From NCBI GenBank assembly GCA_029721435.1, contig CM056580.1:29856867-29920866 (forward strand): DNA of 64,000 nucleotides, written 5' to 3'. Every line of letters starts with the position of its first letter. The stretch's first letter is position 1. The notes below the pieces were generated by a model. That model had not been told where the DNA came from. It ran no database searches and worked only from the letters and a program-made list of their open reading frames with translations. This DNA is from Gymnothorax reevesii. Lineage: Eukaryota > Chordata > Actinopteri > Anguilliformes > Muraenidae. This document shows positions 21,691-33,905 of this stretch, in pieces. A program made the position numbers and the translations under genes.

Positions 21691-22577
21691 ACACTACCGC
21701 TCAAAAGTTTGGGATCGCTTGGGAATTTTCTTGTTTTCCATGGAAACAAACATGAAATTAGTCTGAAAAGGGAAATATAGCAAATGAAAGGAACATGCTG
21801 ACATTGTCTGAGTTAGAAATAATGATTTTGATGGAAAATGGCGAATATGTACTTCAAACTTTGCCTTTATCAAAAAAAAAAACACCTTCACTGTTGATGC
21901 TGATCTTGGTGTTTGACGGGAACTATTTAGCGCAGCTGCTAGTTGACAACCTGTCAGGCGTCTTTGTCTTAAACTACAGACTCTCAGATATTTGTCTTCT
22001 TGCACAGTTGTGCATCGGGGCCTCCCACTCCTTTTTTCTGTCCTTGTTAGTGCCAGTTTGTGCTGCTCTCTGAAGGGAGTAGTTGACAGCATGGTAAGAG
22101 ATTTTAAGTTTTCAATTTCTCGCATTGAATAGCCTTCTTTTCTAAGCACAACTGACTGACCGGTCTCTAAAGGAAGCTCTTTCTTTCTGGCCATTTTGAG
22201 CCTGTAAACAAAGAAACAACTGCAGATGCTTCGGGTACTAAACCAACCTCAAGAATGCCATGCTCCCTTTTGCACTCCCTTATTAGTTTAATGGTTTTCA
22301 GCTGTGCAATACATTTGCAGAAGAGTTTTCTAATAATCAATTGGCCTTATAAAATGCTTGACTTGCATTAGAAGCCATACCAGGAGATTGATGCAGGACT
22401 GACAGTTGCTGATATTCGGCCTCTATGGAAAAATGTAGATCATTCTTTGAAAATCATCTTATTAATTTCAAACGTTTGTGAAATGGATAAAAAATGTTTT
22501 TGAAATGCATGAAAATGTATTTTTCTTTGGAAAACAAAGAAATTTGCAAGTGATCCCAAACTTTTGAGCGGTAGTGT
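21691..22577 (-). mobile_element. Tc1/mariner element, family E, internally deleted
   Basis: Perfectly recognisable inverted ends: ACACTACCGCTCAAAAGTTT at left and AAACTTTTGAGCGGTAGTGT at right, flanked by TA. 887 bp, about half of full length. Minus-strand coding begins at 22194; the catalytic part is largely deleted. It sits inside the insertion that splits the family C copy, making it younger than that copy or a passenger of the inserted block. Confidence 0.88.
21830..22194 (-). pseudogene. Tc1 family E transposase N-terminal pseudogene
   Basis: Begins MARKKELPLETGQSVVLRKE, then GYSMREIENLK, KRSGRPRCTTVQEDKYLRV and LTGCQLAAALNSSRQTP: a paired-type DNA-binding region with the GRPR linker. 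A codon-shifting lesion lies in the first helix-turn-helix, and the catalytic triad is missing except for a SKFEV-like remnant (AKFEVHIRH). Confidence 0.85.
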
Positions 22578-23437
22578 ATGCAAACGACCTTATTTCCACA
22601 TTTATGACAACTATTAACGATATAATGGGTGAGTTTCATCTAATTCCCAGTGTTATTTATGATGTTCGGTCCGTGTGAGAGGGACTGGGAGGAGCAGACG
22701 ACCACACTTGGAGAGGTCCAGAGATGACAGGAAGTTTGAGACTTTCTGGGCCGCTGCTCTGGGTCAGACCCTGTGACGTCACCACTGGTGACGCAGCCTG
22801 ATCTTTGCTGATTGGCTAGGAGAAATCTGTGTGGTTTTACAACGTGGGGGCGTGGGGACGCCATTTTAGATGCTAACTGAAGTTACCAAATATGGTTTCT
22901 TGCCCGATAAGGGGTTAAGGGAAAAACTTAAGTGAAAGGTTAAAGGTAAAGTTCTCAAGTGAGGCAAGTGAGACCTGCGATGCTTTAGATATTAGTCAGA
23001 GTCTTTTTGTGACCTCCTGGATGAGTCCTTGATGCACTCCTAGGGAAATTTTGTTTGGCCGGCCACTACTGGGATAGTTCATTATTTCAATTTTCACAAT
23101 TTGTATGAAAAGTCTCTTATGTGGTTCGCTGGTGTGGGAGATCCTTATAAATACCTTTGCAACCCTTTCCAGACTGATGACTGAATGATGTCAAAAACTT
23201 CATTTTTCATCTGTTTTTGCCTTCTTCACATTGCCAGACAGGTTCTATTTAAGTAATGTTTAGATTCAGCGTTGACAGGAATCATGCTTTTACTAAATTA
23301 AATCATCATTGGAAAACTGCATTTTGTGTTTGCTCGGTTAATTTTTTTCTAATATTAAAATTAGTTTGATGATCTGACATATTGATGTGTGACAAATATT
23401 TAAAAATAAAATAAATTGAGAGTGGGGCACTGTCGTT

Positions 23438-24469
23438 CACTTAGGAACAAATGTGCATGTCACTGTGTCCAGTTCCTTTTCTCCTGACACTCTTTGTGCA
23501 TGAGCAATATTTTCAGGATCTCTTTGAGGGATGGCAGTCAAAAATAACCCTATTAGAGAACAACTGGAGCACTATTACTTTTCCATTATGATTGAAGCGG
23601 TAAAGATGTTTCACTGCTCACCTGCTCACCTGTGCCATCATGCCAATGACCAGTCGCGACCTCTCGTGTGCACAATCCATTGGCGTCTCATTTATTTATG
23701 GATATTGATCCGCCTGAAGGGCTGGGGTCAATGTCTTTATTCCATCCTCCTGACCCATGGCACAGTTAAGTCTCTCATAGCTCATTAGCCCCCAAGGTGT
23801 GTGAACGAGAAATCTTTGCAGTCTTTCTCCAACAGTCTGGTCTTTTTCTGCAGGTGAGGTCGGAGTTAGCTGCATGGACTCCATTTAGAAGTGAATCGCT
23901 ATGAGCTCAAAGTTCTGTGCAAAGACAATACTGATGTATGAATTTGGATTTTTGGAGGATTTAGTCCCCCCCCCACATACATTCAGTGATCAATCAAGAT
24001 CTTCTGTTTGATCTGTGTAAGCTGTGTGCAGAATGAAAGGGGATGTTCTGCCCCCAATGCTTTCGTTTTGTTGAGTGCCTACTAAACAAGTCTTTTCACC
24101 GAAGTCACACTGGAATAAGACCAATTAATTAGTTTAATCTTTGTACTTTCTCAAAAGCATTTGCAGCAGATATGCTCAGATTGCATGGAATTCCATTCTT
24201 TTAATGGGGTTGTCTTAAATAGAATTTTAGTTAAATCAAAATAGCATGCAAAACTTGAATTATTGCATCATTTTTTTGCTTTTGAGACCACAAAGAGTTA
24301 ATCATTAATGCCGATTCATAAGCTGTGAATTTTGAAATATTTTTATGGGGACTTCCAGTGTTTTGGATGTGACATTTGGAAACAAAATTGCTCAGAAAAA
24401 TGACTATTCTAATGTGATAAAAACTATTACTGCTGTAATGTCTTGAGTCACTTGCCCATGTGATGGGCA
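23438..24469. other. Unique non-coding stretch
   Basis: No gene or repeat recognised. Confidence 0.4.
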
Positions 24470-25030
24470 CAGAGGACAGGAAATAGCGGACTGGACTCAG
24501 GTGCAGGGGTGGAGTTGGTTGATGGTTTTATTAAGCCCTCTGCACAAGCAGAGGACATGCAGGAAATGATCCAAATCAAATGAGGATGTGAGGTTCCTTA
24601 GTGAACAGAGAAATGCAAACACTGGGCTAAACTATAGCAAAAAATGTATTACAAACAGAAACAAAATAGGAAACGAGGTTCCCATAATTTAAAGAAACTA
24701 CTTTAGTTCTGGGAATTACGCAGCACTATGTCGAAAGGTTTTTATCTTTTATTATATATGTGATACGCAAATAGGAGCCTGAAGATAAAGGCTACTGAAC
24801 AGCACAGCCGAGTGGCTTATGTGACTTTGCAAAGAGAGAGTCTAAGGCTGTGGCATTTATACATGCTGCTACCACTCAGAGGCAATGAGAAACAGATGAT
24901 TCAAGTTGAATGATGAGTGGGGTGCGACCCAGGTCTAAATTGGCTGGACCGCAGGAAGCGAGAGCTAACAAGTGTATCGTGCTATAGCCAAACTGGCATG
25001 GCCAGACAGTGTTCGTTTATTGAAAATATA
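24470..25030 (-). other. Possible LTR-retroelement remnant
   Basis: Contains GACTCAGGTGCAGGGGTGGA close to GGTTTTATTAAG, and further on a GGCATTTATAC..AATGAGAAACAG stretch followed by GTGGGGTGCGACCCAGGTCT. This combination resembles LTR-adjacent sequence of fish Gypsy-type elements read on the minus strand. No coding remains and ends were not found. Confidence 0.25.
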
Positions 25031-25094
25031 TGCTTAAATTAAATCTGATGACTACAACAGACTCCAAAAAATTTATCACCTAGGCAATTTAGGA

Positions 25095-25805
25095 CTAATA
25101 ATGATGTGGCGAGTTGTGATCATGAGGTGATGTGAAAATGGTGACGAGTCTTATGCAAAACTGAAGCCATGCACAAACTATGTACAAAAAATACACCAAC
25201 TTCTCTGGGCTCAGTGTCATCTGAAAAGGACAGCAGCACCATAGAAGCGTGTTTTTTTGGTCTGATAAGTCAACGTTTTTGTGGTTTTTGGGGAATAAAA
25301 AATAGCCAGAGTGATCACTGGACCATAGAAGATAAGGTAAACCCAAGCTGTACTCAGAGTTAAGTCCAAAAGCTTGTGTCTGCCATGGTATGGTGGTATG
25401 TCAGTGCACAAGGCATGGGTGACTTGCTCATTTGTGAGGACACCATTAATGCCCAAGGATACGTACAAATTTTGGAGTGACATATGCTGCCATCTAGATT
25501 TCTTCTATTCCAGGGACATCTCTGCATTTTTCAGTAATACAACGCAAAACAACGTTTTGCTCATATTCCTTGTGCATGGCTGCATGAGCTGAAAGTGCTG
25601 GTGCTAAAGTGGCCTGCCTGCAGTCGTGACTTGTCTACTGTTGAGAATGTATAGCCAATTTCGAAGTACAATGTAAAGCAATGAAGGGCCCATATGATTT
25701 TCCAGCTGAGCAACTGCATCATGGAGGAATGGTGAAAATTCTGCTTGCTGGACTTGACCAACTGATGACTACAATGCACAAATGCTAAATGACTGCAATT
25801 AAAAA
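25095..25805 (+). mobile_element. Strongly decayed Tc1/mariner fossil (family A-like)
   Basis: Across several frames the plus strand still gives catalytic-domain pieces: GMGDLLICEDTINAQ, then VQILERHMLPSR and LCIFQQYNAK (second Asp replaced by Tyr), followed by a degraded C-terminal part. Terminal repeats are no longer recognisable. The same subfamily appears at 59.1-59.9 kb. Confidence 0.65.
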
Positions 25806-26833
25806 AACATGGTGACACAGTAGTAAACAGTTGAAGGAGCCAACTGTATGCACTTTCTTATGAAAAATACCTTACATGTATAGTGACTTTGCTCTTAACA
25901 AAAAACAACAAAAAAGAACCTAAGCCACTGAGGGGCTGCTGCTACCTGCTGGAACTGGTAATTGACGCGTTTGTCATCTTCCGGGTCCAATGAATCCAAC
26001 ACTCATTTGCAATCATCAACATTTATTTATAGATTTACGCTTTTGACACTATGCACCGGTATTGAACTGTAGATACAAACAAATAGGCTCACATAATTTG
26101 CCACAACGCATAAACAAGGTCGACGACCACAATCCAACGTGACGGTCAAAAAACTGTTTGCTCTCTCATCAGCAGTACCTGCTGAGCAATTACCTCTTAC
26201 TCTATTAAATATTTTCTTGCCCACTCAGTGCAGAGCGCCACCTACTGTGGCTTCCAGACAATAAACAAAAAAGTAAACAAAATACACAAATAACCAAAGA
26301 ATGGCTCAAACAACATCTCTTCAACAAGCAAATAAATTAGCACGTTAGAACATTAAATAATTTGTTGTACTCTTGTCAGTTTTGTAGCAGGAGAACGGTG
26401 AAACTTTTTTATTTGTGGTTGTAATAATGTACATGTTCCAATGCTGCTAACATATTGAGAAGGGAATGCTTTCTGATTAAACAAACTAAATACATTATCC
26501 TGGCATTGACTAACTTGAAGTTCCAGAGAGAGCAACTTGGATCAAAAATGCATGTTTACCACAATGATTCTATCCCCCTGCCCCAGAGCTATCCATCGCT
26601 GAATGGGAAATATTTTAGTGGGAGTTTTACTCTATATGGTTAAAGAGTATGTATATGGGGTTCAGAACAATGCCAGCAATCAGTTCTCCCTGCAGCCATA
26701 ATATGGTCTTGGGAGTGCATTTCAGTATGTGGGTGTGTGTTTGAGTTCTGTGTGTATTGTGTGCATCCTAAATCTATAAGTGTAGATCTCTGCTGCTATT
26801 TGCCTTTTTTTCATATTCTCCTACTTGTTATGG
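25806..26833. other. Unique or unassigned non-coding stretch
   Basis: No gene recognised. The GAGCGCCACCTACTGTGGC motif near 26235 is often found in fish dispersed repeats, but no element could be delimited. Confidence 0.35.
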
Positions 26834-29323
26834 CAGAGCCGGCCCTAACCAAGCAGGATTTTTGCGGGAGCCCTTTGTATTGCAGCCAATTCCACAATGT
26901 GTTCATACTATTAGACTGATACTGCAAATATTACATGAGTTTCTTAATGTCTTACAGAGTTTCTTTTTTTTATTCTCACAAACACTTACAAACAGTACTA
27001 AAAACCAGATCAACAAAAACGATAATATAAGTGGAACAAATAGAAATTGAAATACAATAGAAATAACAGAAACAATTTCTGAATACAATATAGATAAATA
27101 TAATACATTTATATGAATAGAATAAACATATTCTAAACAACATAAGTAATTAGAGAGTTTTCTCTAGCTTTCTGGAGGGTATAGGCAATGTGGGCGGCTT
27201 TTTGTTGGTACTGTTATTGTTACTGACTTCAAAGTTTGGGGCCAATATTATATATATATTTTTTTTCTTTTTTTTTTTTTTTAATGAATTTGGCTTCTCC
27301 AATCCCACCCGAATCTGGAATGCCCAATTGGTGAACTATTTACAAGGCTTGCTGGCATGCGACCCCTTGCTGCTAACAGTGTAGACCGTTCACGCTCTCC
27401 TCCGAAGCACGCGCCTGTCAGCCACCGCTTCTTATACACTCATTGGTGGATTCTTCGCAAGTTTAGAAGGAGGGCGGAGGATACCCGGACATGAGCAGAC
27501 TTAGAATCTTCCTGACGAGTGCCCGTCTGGCCAACAGGAGGCGCTTGAGCAACGAACAAAGCTGTTTATTTATTTCCCTTTGCCGGCAGTCCCTTCCCAA
27601 TTTGAAACCCTGTAGCACGATGGCCAATTGTGCGCTACTCTGGAAAACCTACCGACCACTGCCGGTTGGCCGGCTTGAACCCGAAACGTGATAGTCACTT
27701 CTGCATTGCAACGCAGTGCCTTACTATTTTAACAATTACTAGATGAAGCACAAAACAAATATGCTCATGATCAATGTTTTTTTTTTTTTTTTAACTATGG
27801 AGATGATCAGGTGTCATGACTTCGGCTCACTGGCAGAAAAAACACCATCACAGTTCTGCAAGTTACAATGGATGACAGTGGATCACAATGAACAGACTGG
27901 CCTAGCTACATTAGTGTTACAAACATTTTATGCCATACATGTCCATTTAAAACAATTATTTTATATTGTCAACATGCTATTCCAGTTTAGTGTTTAAAAC
28001 CTCCATTTTTAAATAGCTTATTTCCAGAAACAACGTGCTATCTTTATCTCCAGAACAGTGAAGAAAACGAAACATTTTTTCTGTCTGTATATTGTCTTAC
28101 AATTTAAGCACTAGATTGTAAGGAAAACCTTGATGCACCTAGCATTCATGGGAAAATATCTATTTAATGAGCTCTTCGTTTCCAGTACATCAATAATCAA
28201 GATACAAAGGCTATATACTATTAATAACAAAAGGGTATGTAAAAGGGAAAACATTTCCACCATTCTAATTCACAATTATAGGAGGGACTATTCTGGAGAA
28301 TAGACTACATATGTCAAGTGGGCTATTGCGTATTCTTTTCCACAATGCAACAATAACTTATTAAATTCCAATGTTTCTTACGTCGAAACGTCGGTAATTT
28401 AGTAATTCAATTAATTATTTTATTATCGCACTGGGGCTATGAGTGAGCGACTGCCCTTATTTATTTGTATTTTTACCTGGGTCAGCAGCTCTCCAACACT
28501 GGTGTGGGTTCTTTCTCTCCTCCATCTTGTAAATAAGAATTCAGCTACCTTTAGGAGTGGTGGATCACTTTACAATTGGACGCAACTTGCAGAGATTCTG
28601 CTGAGCAGTCTTTTGTATTTGTACGGTAGTTTTTTGTCAAGCAACTGTTTTAGCTGTGGCGGATCAAATTTAACATTATCGGATCACTGCATATGGCGGA
28701 AAATTCCATCTCTACGCAACTCTCCATTAAATGGCTGTAAAAAAAATCTTACATTTTTACAATTTTAGAAAAGATTATTGAAAAACCACAACTTGTTTGG
28801 CACATTCCCGCCACCATAATTCAAATGATTATGCTAAACTGCAAAAGCAGATGAAAATAACAAAAGCATGAAACTCACTCTGACTAAATTAAGCCTACAT
28901 GTTCACTAGAGAGAAAATTGTCATTAATCATCACCCAACAAGAGTGCATTATGCCTTGTATATACAGTAACTATTGGCTGGGGAAGTATTTTGTGCACGT
29001 ATACTATGGTATGAAGGTAGCTTTATTAGCCTATATTTAATAAGAAAATTTAATTGAATCCAAGAATAAATTGTCAGGTTATCATTTAACGTGATGTTGA
29101 CATTATGAGACCACAATTTTGGATTCTGTGGTTAATAGAAAGAACGTATGTAGTTATGTCGCTGTAGGCTTCTCTTTGTAATATTGCCTTACAATAGCAT
29201 TAAAACAGTATCAATTGAAAGAGCCATACCAGTCCGTATTTTTTTCTACATTTTATTTTGTCCTTACGGATGGATGCCGCCCCTAGCATTTGCCTATACT
29301 GCCTATGCCTTGGGCCGGCTCTG
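26834..29323. mobile_element. hAT-like transposon, 2.5 kb, without transposase
   Basis: Begins CAGAGCCGGCCCTAACCAAG and ends TTGGGCCGGCTCTG, an inverted terminal pair (CAGAGCCGGCCC) typical of a fish hAT family. The putative 8-bp target copies (TGTTATGG and AGTTACAG) match at only five positions, so the pairing of these ends is inferred. No hAT transposase frame was found inside; a repeat with a B-box-like motif occupies 27270-27735. It would be a non-autonomous or decayed element. Confidence 0.55.
27270..27735 (-). repeat. Unassigned interspersed repeat with tRNA-like B box
   Basis: A block denser in GC than its flanks, beginning after a T run (AATGAATTTGGCTTCTCCAA). On the minus strand it has GGGTTCAAGCCGGCC, a B-box-like motif, about 50 bp from the end. 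The A box is not convincing. Likely inserted in the hAT-like element. Confidence 0.4.
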
Positions 29324-31052
29324 AGTTACAGCATATCTATACTGCTTCCGGCTGAATCTACATTCATCCCTTGGGCTCAGTGTGTTCCTCTTCTGTTCTG
29401 TTTTGCTTGAACCATTTTATTCTCATACATTTTTAACTGATGAAAGGGATCTGGTATAATCCCTAAAACTGAGTTTGGAATTTAGAACATATTATCAGAA
29501 ACAAAATAAGGAAGCACGTTCTCGCCCAGTCGACAGAGGATCAAAATATTGTTTCGTTAAAACAGTTAATGCAATCAATCAGGTTATCCTGCAACCATCC
29601 TAATGCCCACAAGTGGAGACAAGAACAAAAAGTTACAACCTAGTATCTGGGATATACTGTATTTCAGGACTGCCTATGCCCCACTGTGAGAGCATCTTGA
29701 TGATGTAATTACTTGCAAGACCAATAATATACCATGATCACTCACTTAAATAGTCAGACGTTCACATTCAAAGGGCTGGCCCCTGCTCTGCAGTAGTTTA
29801 GATAAAAATAATGTGGAAATTCGGCTGTATTCAAAGGACAGTGGAAACATGGCCACTGGTGAAGAAAGTAGCCAAAATCTACCCATGAGCCAGACTGTTC
29901 TTGGGGGAAATAGAAGCCTGAGTAGGAAGAGTGAACACAAATAAAGAGAACCCTGCCACAACATTTATCATGTTGTCTGTCTGAGCAGTAAATAATGACG
30001 ACAAAGGGCAGGCCCGAGCCACTGCAATGCGATGGCCACTTGTGGTGACGGTGGTTATTGCTCCTTCGTCCGCTGCTTGAAAGTGAATGTCAATATACCT
30101 GGATGCCTGCGGTGACGTCTCCTTCTCTGCACCATGCAGGACACTCTCCGGACGACAGGAATTCAATCTTCTGTCGCTTTGACCCTTTTTCGCCTTTGCA
30201 AATGGATGGGTCGTTTTCTGGTGTGCCATCCTGCTGAGAACCCTGAATTAACTTTATTACCCACTGCTGTGTGTTACGGATTGAAAGGTGAATTGCCTAA
30301 CTGGATCTTGGATCTAAATAGAGCAGACCTCAGAAAATCCATGCTTATACATGCCTGTGCCCCTGCCCCCTGCTCTCTTTATTCATTGCAGTGGGTCACA
30401 TGCTCCTTTTTCTGTTCAACGTGTTTGAGACGTCTCTGTTTTGTCTGCATGTGTCATGTTTTCTCTACCTCCAAAATCCTCTTATGCATCCCACACATTT
30501 TCTGAGAAAAGGCTATGGATGAGAAGTACATTCCTGTCATATATTGCGCATCTGGTATTATTATTGAAAAGAACATACAGTTTTGATTTACAAACTAATC
30601 TGCTGCAGTTTGGGATGTTTTTTTGGACAGGGACACTGTGATCCAGAATCTCAATTGTTCCTCAACCGCAGTGTTGGTAAATCAATAAGCTCCTGTCCCT
30701 CGGGCCCCCACAGGGGCCCCCCATAGACACTGTGAGCACAACCTGGGCCTATAGCCATATAATTCAGTGGCAGCCTGGAGGGTGGAGTGTACATCAATGC
30801 AGATGCTGGTGTATCCAAAGGATGGTTGGATTGAGTTGATTTTGTCCCTTCCATCCTCCCTCCCACCACCATCTTAGTCTTTGTGAAGTCCAGTTACCCT
30901 ATCATGACAGGCTGGAGTGGTGTAAACGGGCACCATCATGTGAGTTATATCACGGCTTCCCGGAGGTAGATAAAGCTGGTCCAAACAAGCCCTAGTCAGG
31001 TGTATTGATATACATTACAGGCAACATCGTCTGGGGTGTTGAAAGATATCGC
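29324..31052. other. Unique non-coding stretch
   Basis: No gene or repeat recognised. The 123-codon frame at 30134-30505 shows no domain. Confidence 0.4.
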
Positions 31053-31285
31053 TTGACCCTCCTATTATGTTCTGGGTCAATTTGATCTGACTCAGTGTTA
31101 AATATCTCTAAAAACATGGTTAAAATATTTTTTTCAGCTGAATAGTTTCCCTAATTTTACGGGTAAAACATGACTGTACCTGAAAAAAAAAAAAAAAAAA
31201 ATGATGTTCTGTGCGCATGTTGTAAGCATCGGTGTGGTTTGGTCATTTTGACCCCAGGAGCTATTACTTCATAAATCCATCATTT
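31053..31285. mobile_element. piggyBac-type MITE fragment
   Basis: Starts TTGACCCTCCTATTATGTTC (TTGA in place of TTAA) and continues GGGTCAATTTGATC, AAAAACATGGTTAAA and, after an A run, GCATCGGTGT..TTTTGACCCCAGGA. This is the reverse complement of the right half of the element at 34074-34582. The other end is missing. Confidence 0.7.
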
Positions 31286-33508
31286 GCCACCCCAGAGACA
31301 GTTTTCCTCCTCTGCATCACTCAATCAATGATGATACGTTCTCAACTACAATAACAGACATCAAGAAGCATTCGATGCCGTTCATCAAGCTAGCCATTGC
31401 TCACAAACCCAGTTATATGGTGAAGTCAGGGAAAATAAACACAATCTAAGTAACAGTTGTTATCTCATTTGGTGACTAATATCATCTCAGGCAGTCTTAG
31501 GGATTATGTCATCTTCCAGCAAACTGCCCCTGCGTTAGTTCTGGGGACTTCAGGCTTCCGAGTGTCTCTTATTACTGCCCCCTGCTGTCCTCCTTCCTTT
31601 TCAGGCCTCCCCTCAACATTCACTCATGTTAATGTTTTTGAGGACTCGGCGCTGCACATGGAACTACTGTTAATGCGATGATATTAAAAACTCACAGGCT
31701 GATAGTTAGATTAAAAGGCATCTAAAGTGGATTCCCATTGCTTTTGTTTATCAGCCAATCAGCGAGCCACTCCTGCGCAAACGAATCGGAATAGGATTAT
31801 CTACCCATGTACACAAAACATTGGTTTATATGAATGAAATTGGTCATGTGACAATGCAAGATGTGAAAAAAAGCAAGCGATTGTTTGTAAACATTGAACG
31901 TTCAACGTCCCGTCTGAGAATCGACCTTAGATGCCCTTTAAAAGAAGCAAAAACAACTAGAAAAAGTGTTCCAGAGGGGGCTTAGGTGTATCATCTAAAG
32001 ACAAAAGATCTGATGGTACAGCTCAAAAAAAAACAGACACAAGGTAGGCTTATGAACCCAGTAGCCTCTGTGAAAGCGGCTTTCTTCTTTCCTCCACTGC
32101 AGAGAAGAAGGGAGATGTCACATGGAGAGACGATGATGATGAGAAAACATTGTGGCACGGGGCTTTTCCACTGCAGGCACCCTGCCCGACTAATACATTC
32201 GCCGAAGTTCGGGCAGTCTGCCCGTTGCTCGCTCGCTGAAGGGAAAAGAGGCGGCCTTGTGCGTCTTGTCTCGTTCCACGCCACTTCCAAAATTCAATCG
32301 TCTGTCTTTCTGCCAGACTGCAGCCTGTGGAGAGCTGCTCTTCTGATCTGTCCCTGCTCTTTCTAAAAGTGGGGCTGGGGGGGGGGTGCTCACTGTAGCT
32401 TAAAGAAGACATTAGCCGCTCCTCAGTCTGTTCTTTCATTTCTGTGTTTTGCTTTCTGCATGCGATGTGCTCTTCTTTTTTGGGGAGGTGGGATTGGGAG
32501 GGCTTTTAAATGTCAAAAACAGGTGACCATCTCAGTGAAATTAACGAGTCGCTGCGCCTACCAAAGAATCGTGCTTTTAAATATGATTCCAATTCCTGGT
32601 TCAACAATCCTAAAAAGGTGGAGTTCAACTTAAGACATGGCACTCGTTGCATTGGCCAATAGCATACGGAGGATTTAAATCAGTACCTTATCCTTTACAA
32701 CATGTATATGCGTGTTTCATCTGTGTGCTGGATACACAAAAACATGCCTGAATACTGTATGTTGATAAGCTGTCTGATGAAGTCAGTGCACTCAGTGTTT
32801 TATTCTGAAGTACAAAGCAAGTCCTTATGATCCTGGATTGAAAGTGACTGGGCCTCTCTGTTTAACATTAGGGTCTGTTTTTGAGAAGATGTAGGAATTT
32901 TGATGGAGGATGACTGGAATTTTTTTTGGCCACAACTTAAGCGTAAATATTTGGAGAAACGGTGTGCATTATGCCACGTTCATGCTAATAGGGCAATATC
33001 TGGCTTCTCTTCAGTACTATAACCACTTTGGCAGCCTTATCAGTGCAGCTTGTTAGTGTCTTAGTCTTAAAAGAAAAAGTAATGACAACTGAGTCTTTCC
33101 TCAGTCACTGCCGCCAACAGCCTGCTGGCAAACAGCAGAGAGCAGTTTGATTTCAGTTCTTCTTGTAATCGATGTTTGCTTTGATTGCGTCCATAAAGGC
33201 AATGCAAAATTTCCGGATAGTGATGCTAGAAATATCCTTTAAATGTGTGATTACAATGTTTATTTGTTTATTTATTTATTTTATTTCTGTCAGAAGTATG
33301 TATTCGGGGAGCATGCAGGTTTAGAATGATTTCTGCTCGGTAGCTTGGCCCCTCCTGAGGCAGTGACTGATGGGCGTATGTTTGCTCTGTCCAGCCACCA
33401 ATTACACGCTGCCTCTTCCCTCCACACTGCCTATGGCTTAGGCTGACTTTGGGTCGAATCTCATTTTGAATTTCAACCAATTTTCTCTCCCCGTAATTTT
33501 TGGTTTAG
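31286..33508. other. Unique non-coding stretch
   Basis: No gene or repeat recognised. Overlapping open frames on both strands at 31.98-32.44 kb (up to 129 codons) show no domain or splice context and are probably due to slightly higher GC. Confidence 0.4.
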
Positions 33509-33905
33509 TACAATGCTGTGAAAAAGAATTTGACCGATGCCCAATTTCTTAAATTTTTGCATATTTGTCACTCTTTATTCTTTCAGATCATCAAACTAAT
33601 TTTTTTTTTAGACAGAGATATCCTGAATAATCACAAATTGCCGTTTTTAGGTTTCCGCCCGTTGGCCAGTAACCCATTGTCATCACTTTGCGCCCGGCGG
33701 TGTCGTCGGCGTCCTTGGCGTCGGCGTCGTCCGTTTAAAGCCGTATCTCAAAAACTGTCTGATGAATTTTTTTATTAATTGCAGCAATGGAATCATATCA
33801 TGACCTGCTTCAACGGTGTAAACGGCGTTTTGATTGAGTCGCTCCTTCATAGCGCCACCTAGGCAACGTGTCTGGACTCCATCATTTTTCGGGGTGTTTT
33901 GCCAC

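Larger units (their letters stand above)
21198..22944. mobile_element. Insertion inside the family C Tc1 element
   Basis: Foreign block between the two halves of the family C copy. The left junction falls at GACCTTA, where the family has a TTAA, and the right side carries CCCGATAAGGGGTTAA, so a TTAA-specific (piggyBac-type) element is possible; its ends do not form a convincing long inverted repeat. It contains a family E Tc1 copy (21691-22577). The remainder (21198-21690 and 22578-22944) holds no recognised gene. Confidence 0.5.
20556..23437 (-). mobile_element. Tc1/mariner element, family C, split by a 1.7-kb insertion
   Basis: Left part 20556-21197: terminus TACAGTCTTATGAAAAAGTA then GCCACTCCAAAACCTTCACT and other tracts that, on the minus strand, encode the catalytic half of a Tc1 transposase. 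Right part 22945-23437: TTTTGTGACCTCCTGGATGA, GGCCGGCCAC and TTTCCAGACTGAT correspond to the DNA-binding half and 5' untranslated region, ending in a damaged terminal repeat (GTTTGATGATCTGACATA). The halves join in the order of other family C copies (33.5 and 58.6 kb), so the middle is a later insertion. Numerous stops; non-functional. Confidence 0.82.
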
